Origin: Nocardia bovistercoris
GTDB taxonomy: Bacteria > Actinomycetota > Actinomycetes > Mycobacteriales > Mycobacteriaceae
DNA: 64,000 nucleotides
NCBI RefSeq assembly: GCF_015674855.1
Contig: NZ_JADMLG010000003.1
Coordinates: forward strand, 310,001-374,000
Direction: 5' to 3'
The notes beneath the pieces were generated by a model. The model was not told where the DNA came from. It made no database searches and saw only the letters and a program-made list of their open reading frames with translations. A program made the position numbers and the translations under genes. This document shows, piece by piece, positions 36,355 through 44,142 of the stretch; the first letter of the stretch is position 1, and each line of letters starts with the position of its first letter.

Positions 36355-37143
36355 ATGCACAGTTACGACGTGTTCCGCCACTACGAGCGGCTGCACTGGA
36401 GCCTGGAGGACCTCGATCTCGACTCGATCGACCGCAGTCTGGTCCAGCCCGAGTACGTGACCCTGGCCAAGAGCGCGACCATGGGCGAATCCAATGTGAT
36501 CGCCGCCGTGCACGGATTCATGAACGAATTCGTCGACGACTACGACTTCTCCACCTTCGCGGTGGTATGGGGATACCAGGAAGTGCAGCACCACTACGCG
36601 TTTCGCGCCTGGCTCGGCGCGGTGGGCGAGGCGGTGGACGAGAAGGCCGTCGACTCCATGCGCGAGCCCTACGCGCCGGGCACGACGCCGTCGGCGACGC
36701 TGGCCACCAACATCATCTCCGAGCTCACCGTCAACCACATCTACCGCGCGGTGTCGGCCTGGGTTCAGGAGCCGGTGCTGAAGACGTTGCTGCTCAACGC
36801 GAGTCGCGACGAGGCCGGGCACGCGCGGGAATTCATCCACTACGCGGGCGAGCGGCTGAAGCAGCGCCCCGAGGAATTGCCCTCGGTACTCGAGACGCTC
36901 TACGTCTACAGCTCCGAAGCCAAGATCAAGCATCCGGTGAGCACCTTCAAGGCCGGTATCGCCGAACTCGGCGACCACGAGACCATCGACACCGGATTCG
37001 ACCTGTTCCTGGAGAAGGTGGCCGCCGACGGCGAACTCGAAGTGCTGCACGACAAGGTGCGCAAGACCTTCGGGAACATGACCGGGCTCGACCTGTCCAG
37101 CAACGCCAGGGTCCGCCGCGCGCTCGCCGACGTCCTGGTCTGA
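36355..37143 (+). CDS. Ferritin-like diiron protein, acyl-ACP desaturase type
   Basis: 262 residues, mainly helical. The six expected diiron ligands are present: Glu45 (GESNVIA), Glu76-x-x-His79 (YQEVQHH), Glu123 (ISELTVNH), and Glu153-x-x-His156 (RDEAGHAREF). This is the soluble acyl-ACP desaturase pattern (DesA in mycobacteria), an O2-dependent four-helix-bundle enzyme that could also act as hydroxylase or N-oxygenase. GGGAG lies before ATG 36355. It follows the FAAL by 76 bp and precedes the thioesterase by 1 bp. The substrate is presumably an acyl chain on the ACP at 37669. Confidence 0.83.
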   Translation: MHSYDVFRHYERLHWSLEDLDLDSIDRSLVQPEYVTLAKSATMGESNVIAAVHGFMNEFVDDYDFSTFAVVWGYQEVQHHYAFRAWLGAVGEAVDEKAVDSMREPYAPGTTPSATLATNIISELTVNHIYRAVSAWVQEPVLKTLLLNASRDEAGHAREFIHYAGERLKQRPEELPSVLETLYVYSSEAKIKHPVSTFKAGIAELGDHETIDTGFDLFLEKVAADGELEVLHDKVRKTFGNMTGLDLSSNARVRRALADVLV

Positions 37144-37144
37144 G

Positions 37145-37672
37145 ATGGAGACCGAAACGATCGCCGTGCCATGGTCGGTCATCCCCGACTACCGCTGCTT
37201 CGGTTGCTCACCGCACAATCCGGGCGGGCTGCGGTTGCGTTTCACCGCCCACCCGCGCGGCCTGCAGGCCCGCTTCCGACTCGGCCGCGGCTTCGAATCG
37301 TATCCGGGGGTGGTGCACGGCGGACTGACCGGCGTGATCTGCGACGAGGTGATGGGCAACCTGATCGTCATCGCCCGCCGCCGCCCCGCTTTCACCGTCT
37401 CCCAGCGCACCCGGTTCGTCACACCGCTGCTCGTCGACCACGAATACGTGTGCGTCGCAGAGCTTTCCGCCAACGACTCGGGCGCGCTGATCCAGGCGAG
37501 CGCCGAAATCTCCGACGCCGACGGCGCTTTGTGCGCGGGATCCTCGGCCACCTACCAGCCCTTCGACTTCCGCGACGTGCGCCACCAGATCACGCTCGAC
37601 GACGACGAGGTCGCCCTGCTCTCCCGTGCCCTGCTCGATCCCGAACCCACCCCGAACGGAGTCACCTCATGA
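37145..37672 (+). CDS. Hotdog-fold thioesterase (PaaI-like)
   Basis: 175 residues. An N-terminal CFGCSPHNPGGLRLRF motif and the active-site region YPGVVHGGLTGVICDEVMG are typical of the family with a Cys-x-x-Cys/HNPxGL leader. It would hydrolyse an acyl thioester, either releasing the tailored chain from ACP or editing misloaded carriers. It starts 1 bp after the diiron gene and overlaps the ACP gene by 4 bp (ATGA). Confidence 0.82.
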   Translation: METETIAVPWSVIPDYRCFGCSPHNPGGLRLRFTAHPRGLQARFRLGRGFESYPGVVHGGLTGVICDEVMGNLIVIARRRPAFTVSQRTRFVTPLLVDHEYVCVAELSANDSGALIQASAEISDADGALCAGSSATYQPFDFRDVRHQITLDDDEVALLSRALLDPEPTPNGVTS

Positions 37673-37929
37673 CCGCCACCTCCCGCGACGAGATCCTGCG
37701 GACCATCACCGCCATCGCCGTCGCCGAAACCGGAATCGCCGAGACCGAACTGCGCCCCGACGTCGACCTGCGCGGCCTCGCGGGCGTCGACTCGGTGCGG
37801 GTGCTGCGCATGGTCGCCAAGATCGAGCGCGCCTACGACATCGAACTCGAGGACGAGCAGGTGTTCGACATGGCCAGCCTCGACGATGTCGTCGCCGTGG
37901 TCGACCAGGCACTGCGGGCCGCGGCGTGA
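37669..37929 (+). CDS. Stand-alone acyl carrier protein
   Basis: 86 residues. The attachment site is AGVDSVRVLRMV, with phosphopantetheine on Ser42; a preceding Asp in the DSL-type motif and an acidic helix (IELEDEQVFDMASLDDVV) are as expected. It overlaps the thioesterase upstream (ATGA) and the methyltransferase downstream (GTGA), so all three are translated together. It is the likely acceptor of the FAAL product and the platform for the two diiron proteins and the methyltransferase. Confidence 0.9.
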   Translation: MTATSRDEILRTITAIAVAETGIAETELRPDVDLRGLAGVDSVRVLRMVAKIERAYDIELEDEQVFDMASLDDVVAVVDQALRAAA

Positions 37930-38780
37930 CCGGCGCGGGCGGTGCGGCGACCGCGGTCGCCGACACCAACCAGCACTACGACCTCGATCCCGAGATCTTC
38001 GGCCAGTTCCTCGATCCGCTGCGCAAATACAGCTCGGCGCTGTACAAGTCCGAGGCCGACACCCTCGAGCAGGCCCAGCGCAACAAGCTGCGTTTCGTCG
38101 CCGACCGCCTCGGCCTCACCGGCGGCGAGCGGCTGCTCGACATCGGCTGCGGATGGGGTTCGCTGATCCTCTATATGGCGAGCGAACTGGGTTGCCACAC
38201 ACTGGGAGTCAGCCCGGCACCGCGGCAGCACGAGTACATCGCCGAGCAGGCGCGGGCGCGCGGCGTGGCCGAGCTGGTCCGCACCGAGGTCGGGCATTTC
38301 GAGCGAATGGAGTTGCCCGCGCGCGGATTCGACGCGGTCACCATGCTCGGGTCGATCATCCACATGCCCGATCTCGACGAGGTGTTCCGGCGGGCGCGCG
38401 CCGTACTGCGCCGCGGCGGCACGCTCTACGTCTCGGAGAGCTGCTTCCGCAACGCCGCGACCCACGAACGCTTCGCCGACCGCGCGGGCACCGATTTCGT
38501 GCGCGACGACATCTTCGGCTGGGGCGATCTGCGCCCGCTGTCGGATCTGGTCACCGCCGCCGAGGGCGCGGGCTTCTCGCTCGTCTCCCTCGACGACCTC
38601 ACCGCCGACTACCACCGCACCATCGAGGACTGGATCGCGAACGTGGAAGCCAATGCCGCCGCGATCGACGCGCACGGCGCCGGGATGGCCGCCCAGCTGC
38701 GGCACTACCTGGAGATCGCCAACGCGGGCTGGGGCTACACCACCAAGCACTACGCGCTGGTCTGCCGCAATTCCCGCTAG
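37926..38780 (+). CDS. SAM-dependent methyltransferase, cyclopropane/mycolic acid synthase type
   Basis: 284 residues. It has the CFA-synthase-like lead-in NQHYDLDPEIFGQFLDP and KYSSALYKSEADTLEQAQ, the SAM-binding motif LLDIGCGWGS, and TLGVSPAPRQHEYI, where family members have T-G-x-x-x-S-x-x-Q. Such enzymes add a methyl or cyclopropane group across a cis double bond of an acyl chain. With two desaturase-type proteins alongside, a desaturate-then-methylate sequence is plausible. The bicarbonate-site residues of true cyclopropane synthases are not clearly conserved. GTG 37926 overlaps the ACP stop. Confidence 0.82.
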   Translation: MTGAGGAATAVADTNQHYDLDPEIFGQFLDPLRKYSSALYKSEADTLEQAQRNKLRFVADRLGLTGGERLLDIGCGWGSLILYMASELGCHTLGVSPAPRQHEYIAEQARARGVAELVRTEVGHFERMELPARGFDAVTMLGSIIHMPDLDEVFRRARAVLRRGGTLYVSESCFRNAATHERFADRAGTDFVRDDIFGWGDLRPLSDLVTAAEGAGFSLVSLDDLTADYHRTIEDWIANVEANAAAIDAHGAGMAAQLRHYLEIANAGWGYTTKHYALVCRNSR

Positions 38781-38819
38781 CGAGCCGCGATTCCCGAACA
38801 GCACCGGAGGACAACCACC

Positions 38820-39671
38820 ATGGGCATCACCGACACCGCCTGCGCACTCCTGCCCGTCGACGAGGTGGTCGGGGCGGTGGACGGATTCCTGGCCGCCTCC
38901 CCCGCCGCGCGGGCGTGGGATGTGGAGACCGCCTTCGAGTGGGGCCGCGCCGACGCGGGCCTGCTCACCGAAGGGCAGCGCTCGGCGGTACAGTTCATCA
39001 CCCTCATCGAAGATCACCTGCCCGGCTATTTCGATGTCTACCACCGCTATTTCCCGGTGGACGACACCGTCGACCCCTCGACCTTCGTGCACAACCGCGA
39101 GCTGTACCACTTCACCGTGCGGTGGGCGCTCGAGGAGGACACCCACGCCCGCGCGCTGGCGCGCTACCAGGAGGCCGCGGGCATGGCCGAACGTGGCGCG
39201 CTGCGCACCGAATTGGCGGTGGAGGGGCAGCGTCCGTTCGACCTGCCCTACGACCATCCGGTGCAGTTCTTCGCCTACGCACTGGTGCAGGAGAAGGCCA
39301 CCCAGATGTACTACCAGCATCTGCGCGACGTCTCGGGCGATCCGGTGCTCGGCGCGGTGCTCTCGCACCTGGCGCGCGACGAGGCCCGCCACTTCAGTTT
39401 CATGGCCGATGTCGTCGGCCGCTACCTGCGAACCCACGGCGACGCGGTGGTCGACCCCATCCGCGACGTCGTCGCCCACTTCCGCATGCCGCTGGCCGAC
39501 ACCATGCGCGGCTACTGGCGCTGGGCGCTGAAGATCGCCGACGTCGCCGACTACGACCACACCGAAGCCTACGAACACCTGGTGAAGGTCATCGACCGCG
39601 CCGTCGACACCCGCACCGACCGCGTCGACGAACTGGTCCGCTTCATCGACCAGTGCCGAAAAGTGGCCTGA
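38820..39671 (+). CDS. Second ferritin-like diiron protein, acyl-ACP desaturase type
   Basis: 283 residues. Candidate iron ligands: Glu64 (LIEDHLPGY), Glu106-x-x-His109 (EEDTHAR), Glu158 (VQEKATQ), and Glu188-x-x-His191 (DEARHF), again the full soluble desaturase set, with classical spacing. It is more like canonical mycobacterial DesA than the first copy. GGAGG stands about 9 nt before ATG 38820. It is the last gene of the FAAL operon, and a strong hairpin follows at 39799. Two distinct desaturases suggest two separate unsaturations, or one desaturation and one oxidation, on the carrier-bound chain. Confidence 0.85.
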   Translation: MGITDTACALLPVDEVVGAVDGFLAASPAARAWDVETAFEWGRADAGLLTEGQRSAVQFITLIEDHLPGYFDVYHRYFPVDDTVDPSTFVHNRELYHFTVRWALEEDTHARALARYQEAAGMAERGALRTELAVEGQRPFDLPYDHPVQFFAYALVQEKATQMYYQHLRDVSGDPVLGAVLSHLARDEARHFSFMADVVGRYLRTHGDAVVDPIRDVVAHFRMPLADTMRGYWRWALKIADVADYDHTEAYEHLVKVIDRAVDTRTDRVDELVRFIDQCRKVA

Positions 39672-39798
39672 CCACAGCGCGCACGAGGGTCCGCGCCGAT
39701 CAGGTGTCGGTGCGGACCGTTCGCGTTGACCGAACTCTGTGCGCTTCTCGCGAATTCACCAGACCACCGCGATGTCCGGCGCCGTCCGGACCTCGGCG

Positions 39799-39832
39799 CG
39801 GCGTGGTCCGCGCCCGGCGGCGGACCACGCCG
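39799..39832. terminator. Bidirectional terminator hairpin
   Basis: GGCGTGGTCCGC (39800-39811) and GCGGACCACGCC (39820-39831) form a perfect 12-bp stem, extended by one pair, with an 8-nt loop. It lies between the convergent diiron gene (stop 39671) and thioesterase gene (stop 39839). Confidence 0.75.
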
Positions 39833-39838
39833 GGCGGT

Positions 39839-40351
39839 TCAGGAGCCGGGGCGCATGACCATGATGGTGGTCGACCCGTGCGCGATGAGTTTGCCTGTGG
39901 CGTCGGTGATCCGGCCTTCGGCGGTGGCGGTGCGGCGGCCCAGGTGCACGACGGTGGCCGCGCAGGTGAGCCTGCTGCCGTCGAGGGTCACCGGGCGAAT
40001 GAAGTTCAGCTTCAATTCCAGTGTGGTGTAGGCGATTCCGTCACCGAGGCGGGTGAAGACCGCGCTGCCCATCGCGGTGTCCATCAGGGTCGCGAGCACG
40101 CCGCCGTGCACGGTGAACATGGCGTTGATGGTGGCCGGATTCGGGTCGAGGTAGTAGCGGGTGTGCCCGTCGCCCGCGCTCTCCAGGCGGATGCCGAGCG
40201 AGGCGCCGACACCGAGGTTCTCGCGGAGTCCGCGCTCGAACACCTCGGTCAGCTCCGCCACCCGCTTCGCCACGGCGCCGGTGAGTTCCGCGCCGACACC
40301 ACCACTCCCGGTATGGATTTCGGCGACGCCGTTGGTCTTGGTGCTGGTCAT
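39839..40351 (-). CDS. Hotdog-fold thioesterase (PaaI-like)
   Basis: 170 residues. The signature is NAMFTVHGGVLATLMDTAMGSAV followed by TTLELKLNFIRPV, classic for PaaI/acyl-CoA thioesterase proteins. GGGAGG before ATG 40351 (8 nt) sets the start; 47 further in-frame residues upstream are rejected. It is monocistronic, facing the FAAL operon across a terminator. It may be the edge of the biosynthetic locus or an unrelated housekeeping enzyme. It is the third hotdog thioesterase in 32 kb. Confidence 0.82.
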   Translation of the reverse strand: MTSTKTNGVAEIHTGSGGVGAELTGAVAKRVAELTEVFERGLRENLGVGASLGIRLESAGDGHTRYYLDPNPATINAMFTVHGGVLATLMDTAMGSAVFTRLGDGIAYTTLELKLNFIRPVTLDGSRLTCAATVVHLGRRTATAEGRITDATGKLIAHGSTTIMVMRPGS

Positions 40352-40456
40352 GAAGTCTGCCTCCCTGCTGATCACTGCCGAGTTCGCCGCGCAACCGCAC
40401 CGGCACCTCAACGCTGACCCATGACCCGCACTCCACGCCGCACCCGCAGGGCATTC

Positions 40457-40483
40457 GATTGGCGCGATCGACGTTCGCAATCG
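40457..40483. promoter_or_regulatory. Copy of the 27-bp motif found at 6999-7025
   Basis: This segment matches 22 of 27 positions with 6999-7025, including GCGC and ATCGACGTT at the same spacing. It lies about 105 bp upstream of the thioesterase start at 40351 and before the conservon stop at 40526. A common regulator site at both edges of the locus is a speculation from the match alone. Confidence 0.3.
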
Positions 40484-40525
40484 ACACCGCACCCGGTCGA
40501 CACGGCACGACCGCGGCGCCGACTC

Positions 40526-41170
40526 CTACTGACGCGCCTCCACCCGGCGGAACAGGTACTCGACGAGGGTGATCAACGATTGCAGACAGGTGCCGCGGTG
40601 GCGGGCGTCCAAGGACGTCAGCGGGGTGTCGGGGGTGAGGTCGAGCGCGTCCCTGATCTCGTCGAGCGGGAAGGACTGCGCGCCGTCGAACTGGTTGACG
40701 CCCACCGAGTACGGCACGCCGCGCTCCTCGAGCACCGAGAGCACCTCGTCGGCCTTGTCGATGCGCCTGGTGTCGACCAGCACCAGCGCGCCGAGCGCGC
40801 CGCGGGCCAGTTCCTCCCACAGCGGCACGAACCGCTGCTGGCCCGGCGTGCCGAAAAGGTACAGCGCCAGTTGCGGATTCAGGGTGATCCGCCCGAAGTC
40901 CATGGCGACGGTGGTGTGGGATTTGCCGGGCAGTCCGACCATGTCGTCGATGCCGATGCTGGCCTCGGTGATCGTCTCCTCGGTGCGCAGCGGCTTGATC
41001 TCGGACACGCTGCTGACGAAGGTCGTCTTACCCACACCGAAGTTACCGGCGACCAGCAACTTCACCGAACGGGTAACCGTCTCCGGCACGTACTCGACGG
41101 CCCTGCGCGGTGACGCTTCGATACCGCCTCCAGGCTCGACCCGCTCAGGCTGGGAGAGCACGGAGCCCAT
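40526..41170 (-). CDS. Conservon small GTPase (CvnD-type)
   Basis: 214 residues. Walker A is LLVAGNFGVGKTTFV, switch region LYLFGTPGQQRF, and base-recognition segment VGVNQFDGA. This is the MglA/CvnD-type small GTPase. In actinobacterial conservons it forms a membrane-associated signalling complex with a sensor ATPase, a roadblock protein and a DUF742 protein. It is the last gene of the four and overlaps the DUF742 gene by 26 bp. Confidence 0.9.
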   Translation of the reverse strand: MGSVLSQPERVEPGGGIEASPRRAVEYVPETVTRSVKLLVAGNFGVGKTTFVSSVSEIKPLRTEETITEASIGIDDMVGLPGKSHTTVAMDFGRITLNPQLALYLFGTPGQQRFVPLWEELARGALGALVLVDTRRIDKADEVLSVLEERGVPYSVGVNQFDGAQSFPLDEIRDALDLTPDTPLTSLDARHRGTCLQSLITLVEYLFRRVEARQ

Positions 41171-41495
41171 TGAGTACCTCCTCCAACAAGGTGATCTCCG
41201 GCAGGTTCTCGGCCGGGGTCGGGGTGATGAGATGCTCGCTGTCCAGCAGATCCGCGACCAGGATCATCACCACCGAAGGCGGCAGATCGAGGTAGGCGGA
41301 GATCTCGGCGACCGACAGCGCGCCGCGCCTGCTGCACAGGCTCATCACCCGCGCCACGTCCGGCGCGGCGCCCGGCGCCGGATCGGCGTTGGCGACGACG
41401 AGCGTGACCAAATCCAGTTCGCGCGAGGCGCGCGAACGACCGCCGGTGCGCACGTAGGCGCGCACCAGGTCGGGATCGCGGCGTGGCCTGCTCAT
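41145..41495 (-). CDS. Conservon DUF742 protein (CvnC-type)
   Basis: 116 residues. N-terminal RDPDLVRAYVRTGGRS and the winged-helix-like segment VMSLCSRRGALSVAEISAYLDLPPSVVMILVADL are typical of DUF742, which probably links the roadblock protein and GTPase to downstream control. It overlaps both neighbours in the operon (4 bp with the roadblock gene). Confidence 0.9.
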   Translation of the reverse strand: MSRPRRDPDLVRAYVRTGGRSRASRELDLVTLVVANADPAPGAAPDVARVMSLCSRRGALSVAEISAYLDLPPSVVMILVADLLDSEHLITPTPAENLPEITLLEEVLNGLRALPA

Positions 41496-41923
41496 CGCCG
41501 GTCGCTATCGGCTCTCTTGTGCGACATACTGCCTAGTTCGTGACCGACGCGCGCGGCCAGCTCGTTCATCCGGTGCGCGATGAGGCTGACGTCGATCTCG
41601 GCGGTGGTCGACACCCCGAGCAGCGCGCCCTCGCCCGCCGCGGTGATGAAGATCATCCCGTCGTCGTATTCGGTCATGTTCTGGCGTAGTCCGGTCTCGA
41701 GCCCACCGCAGAACTCACCGAGCGCCTTGCCGAGCGAACGCAGTCCCGAGGCGGCCGCGGAGAATCGTTCGGCGTCGTCGCGCGTGATCCCGGAGGAGTG
41801 CGCGATCCGTAATCCGTCGTCGGACAGCAGCACCGCGAACCGGACGCCGGGAACGTTCAGATCCTCGATTAGCCACCCCAACTTGTTACTGCTGTCGGTC
41901 ACGGCCGTGTTCGGTGTGCTCAT
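41492..41923 (-). CDS. Conservon roadblock/LC7 protein (CvnB-type)
   Basis: 143 residues. The roadblock fold is visible as LGWLIEDLNVPGVRFAVLLSDDGLRIAHSSGI and GMIFITAAGEGALLGVST. Such proteins act as GTPase partners or activators. ATG 41923 overlaps the sensor gene stop (ATGA); the open frame further upstream is a shadow of the sensor gene. Confidence 0.9.
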   Translation of the reverse strand: MSTPNTAVTDSSNKLGWLIEDLNVPGVRFAVLLSDDGLRIAHSSGITRDDAERFSAAASGLRSLGKALGEFCGGLETGLRQNMTEYDDGMIFITAAGEGALLGVSTTAEIDVSLIAHRMNELAARVGHELGSMSHKRADSDRR

Positions 41924-43353
41924 GACGATGTTGTCGTCCCTTCCGTGGGTTCGGCGGTGGTGTTCAAGACATCCGGCGAACTGTCCGCGGCGGCGGCGCG
42001 GCCGCTCTTGGAGCCGTTCTGCCATGCGGCGGCGATGTCGGGGCGCGCGGGCGCCGAATTCGTGGACGCCTCGGAGCGCACGGTGCGCGGGCGCGCCGAG
42101 GAGGCGGGCGCGATCACCCGCCTGCGACGCTTGGGCAGTCCACCGCTGGTGATGTCGTGCACGGCGAATTCGCTCTCCTCACTGGCCGGTTGGGGCGCGG
42201 CGGGAACGAGGGCGGGCTCGGGTACCGCGACCTCCACGGGTGCTGCGGCGGGTTCGGCGACGGGTGCGGGGGCGGCAAGCAGTGCCTCGGGGATGTAGAC
42301 CATGGCGCGCATGCCGCCGTAGGCGTTCGGCCCGTCGATGTAGACGGTGAAGCCGTAGCGGCGCGCCAGCGCGGCGATACCGGGGAATCCGACCTTCGGG
42401 GCGGGCCCGAGCTGGTGGATGTCGGTGGAACGCTCGTTGGCCAGGATCTGCCTGGCCTCCTCCATCTGCTCGGCGTTCATCCGCACGCCCGCGTCGTCGA
42501 CGATGACCGTGACGCCGTGATGACCGCTCTGGAAGCTGACGTCGACGAAGGAGGTCGGCGGCGAATAGCGCAGCGCGTTGTCGAGCAGGGTGGCCAGCGT
42601 GTGCACCAGCGGTTCCACCGCGCGGCTGATGACGACCCGGTCGAGCTGGGTCGGCCGCACCCGCAGGTAGTCACGCACGCGGCCGGTGGCGCCGCCGACC
42701 ACGTCGGTCAGCGTCTGCGCGGGCCAGCGGCGTCCCGGCAGGCCGCCGCAGACGATCACGTAGGACTGGGCCTGGCGGATCATCTGCTGCACGGTGTGGT
42801 CGATGCGGGTCAGCGTCGCGTACACCTCGTGGTCGCGATGTTCGCGCAGCGCCGCGCTCACCACCTGGCTCACGTCGGCGCCGAGGCTGACCACCGAGGT
42901 GCCGAAGGAACGCACCGCGCCACTGGTCGCCTCGCGGGCGCCGCTGCTGACCTCGGCCCGCACCGAGTTCTCGGTGTGCTCGACGACCAGCCGCGCCTGC
43001 GCCTCGGCGTCGCGTGCGGTCATCTCGCGGGTCTCGACCTGGATCAGCCGAAGATCGTCGTTGTATCTCTCCCCGATCCAGCGCAGCGCCTGACCGAATC
43101 GCGAATCACGAACCGGCGCGGGCATTTCCGCTGCGGGCGGAGCCGCTTCGAAACGCCGCACCGCATCCGCGAGCGCGGGTAGGGTGGTGACGGCGAACGC
43201 CTCGAGTGCATCCTCGTAGGCGCGCTGCCGCGCGGTGAGCTCATCGATATGCGCGCGCTGCCGCTTGCCGACGGCCACCGAATATCCCACCGCGGCAAGG
43301 ACGAGTACGGAAGCGACGATCCACGGCAGTATTACGGTGATATCCACATTCAT
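41920..43353 (-). CDS. Conservon sensor ATPase (CvnA-type, histidine-kinase-like)
   Basis: 477 residues. One N-terminal transmembrane helix (ITVILPWIVASVLVLAAVGYSVAV) is followed by a coiled-coil region (about 30-150), and then an HATPase domain with LATLLDNALRYSPPTSFVDV (N box), VTVIVDDAGVRM (G1) and VGFPGIAALARRYGF (G2). The C-terminal 120 residues are Ala/Pro-rich and disordered. No phospho-accepting His motif is evident, as in other conservon sensors. ATG 43353 has GAGAGA before it; a GTG at 43371 is a possible alternative. Confidence 0.9.
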   Translation of the reverse strand: MNVDITVILPWIVASVLVLAAVGYSVAVGKRQRAHIDELTARQRAYEDALEAFAVTTLPALADAVRRFEAAPPAAEMPAPVRDSRFGQALRWIGERYNDDLRLIQVETREMTARDAEAQARLVVEHTENSVRAEVSSGAREATSGAVRSFGTSVVSLGADVSQVVSAALREHRDHEVYATLTRIDHTVQQMIRQAQSYVIVCGGLPGRRWPAQTLTDVVGGATGRVRDYLRVRPTQLDRVVISRAVEPLVHTLATLLDNALRYSPPTSFVDVSFQSGHHGVTVIVDDAGVRMNAEQMEEARQILANERSTDIHQLGPAPKVGFPGIAALARRYGFTVYIDGPNAYGGMRAMVYIPEALLAAPAPVAEPAAAPVEVAVPEPALVPAAPQPASEESEFAVHDITSGGLPKRRRRVIAPASSARPRTVRSEASTNSAPARPDIAAAWQNGSKSGRAAAADSSPDVLNTTAEPTEGTTTSS

Positions 43354-43796
43354 CAGTTCTCTCGTTGTCACCAGCTTCGATCTGCTCTGAGAACGGAGTG
43401 TCTATGGTCCGCGTCGAAACCCATAGCCTGCTGCCACCGAACTTCGTCTCACCTTCCGAACACGTTTCGAGCATTTTCCGACCTGCGCACACCGCCTCGG
43501 TCGACTCACCTCGCGATAGCCAGGGTGCCGGAACCGCGATGGGCGGCAACCGGCGGCGCAAGTGTCGTCGACTGCTTCCGGGGAGCGCACAGAGCCTGTG
43601 GGACAGGCGATCATACTTTCGATCACCGATCCGGACGGAACTCGTCCGCACCGCCTGGAACCCGACGACCCGGCTACCCTAGCAGTAAGTCCGGGAATTA
43701 TTCGATGCAACTGACGGTTCGCAGCGAACTCGTGCATCGCGAATCTCGCACGCCGGTACCGGCACCCGCGTCACGGCGCTCGGCCGTCGCGAAAAT
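43354..43796. other. Intergenic region upstream of the conservon
   Basis: About 440 bp with no convincing gene. It should hold the conservon promoter. A short inverted repeat CTATGG/CCATAG lies at 43411-43435. Small open frames on both strands have no ribosome sites, no recognisable motifs and atypical codon use. Confidence 0.6.
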
Positions 43797-43832
43797 CGGC
43801 CGTCGCGCACCGCTTTCGGTGCGCGACGGCCG
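43797..43832 (-). terminator. Strong hairpin terminator
   Basis: CGGCCGTCGCGCACCG and CGGTGCGCGACGGCCG form a perfect 16-bp stem with a 4-nt loop. Read on the minus strand it is followed by ATTTT, fitting a terminator for the transporter/YceI-remnant transcript that arrives from the right. Confidence 0.75.
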
Positions 43833-43846
43833 TGCGCTAAAGGCGC

Positions 43847-43874
43847 GGGGGGCCCCCCGTGGGGGGGGGGCCCC
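43847..43874. repeat. G/C homopolymer tracts (G6-C6 and G10-C4)
   Basis: Runs of 6 G, 6 C, GT, 10 G and 4 C follow one another between the terminator and the YceI remnant. Such runs are unusual even for this GC content and could be a hairpin, a mutation hot spot or an assembly error. Confidence 0.7.
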
Positions 43875-43897
43875 GGCCGATTCATGGAAACCCGTGG

Positions 43898-44142
43898 TCA
43901 GCTCCGCGAACCCGCCTCGATCTCGAGGGCGGGGATGATCTTGTCCCGCACCGCGACACTGCCGCCGTCGGGCGGCGGCATATCGGTGTCGACGCCGAAG
44001 TCGCAGCGGCTCACCACGGTCCGCGCTTCGAATCCGGCAACCGGCCCGTTGCCCGTCCCCCCGGATTCACGTCGAGGAATTTCGACTTTCCGCGAGATCG
44101 GGCGCGTGACATTGTGGAAGGTGAATTCGTTTCTTCCGATGC
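43898..44142 (-). pseudogene. Truncated YceI-family gene (C-terminal remnant)
   Basis: The minus frame just after the MFS stop codon encodes about 78 residues matching the C-terminal half of YceI-like lipid-binding proteins: NEFTFHNVTRPISRKVEIP, then GPVAGFEARTVVSRCDFGVDTD and a final DKIIPALEIEAGS. Full YceI proteins have about 170-190 residues, so the N-terminal half of the barrel is missing. No start codon or ribosome site opens the fragment, which begins right at the transporter stop (44143). The junction looks like an old deletion that fused the neighbours. YceI family identification is from motif memory. Confidence 0.6.

Noticed and set aside
38653..39531. 292-residue plus-strand ORF inside the second diiron gene
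   Set aside because: Alternate-frame shadow with Thr/Pro/Arg bias; the frame of 38820-39671 has all iron ligands.
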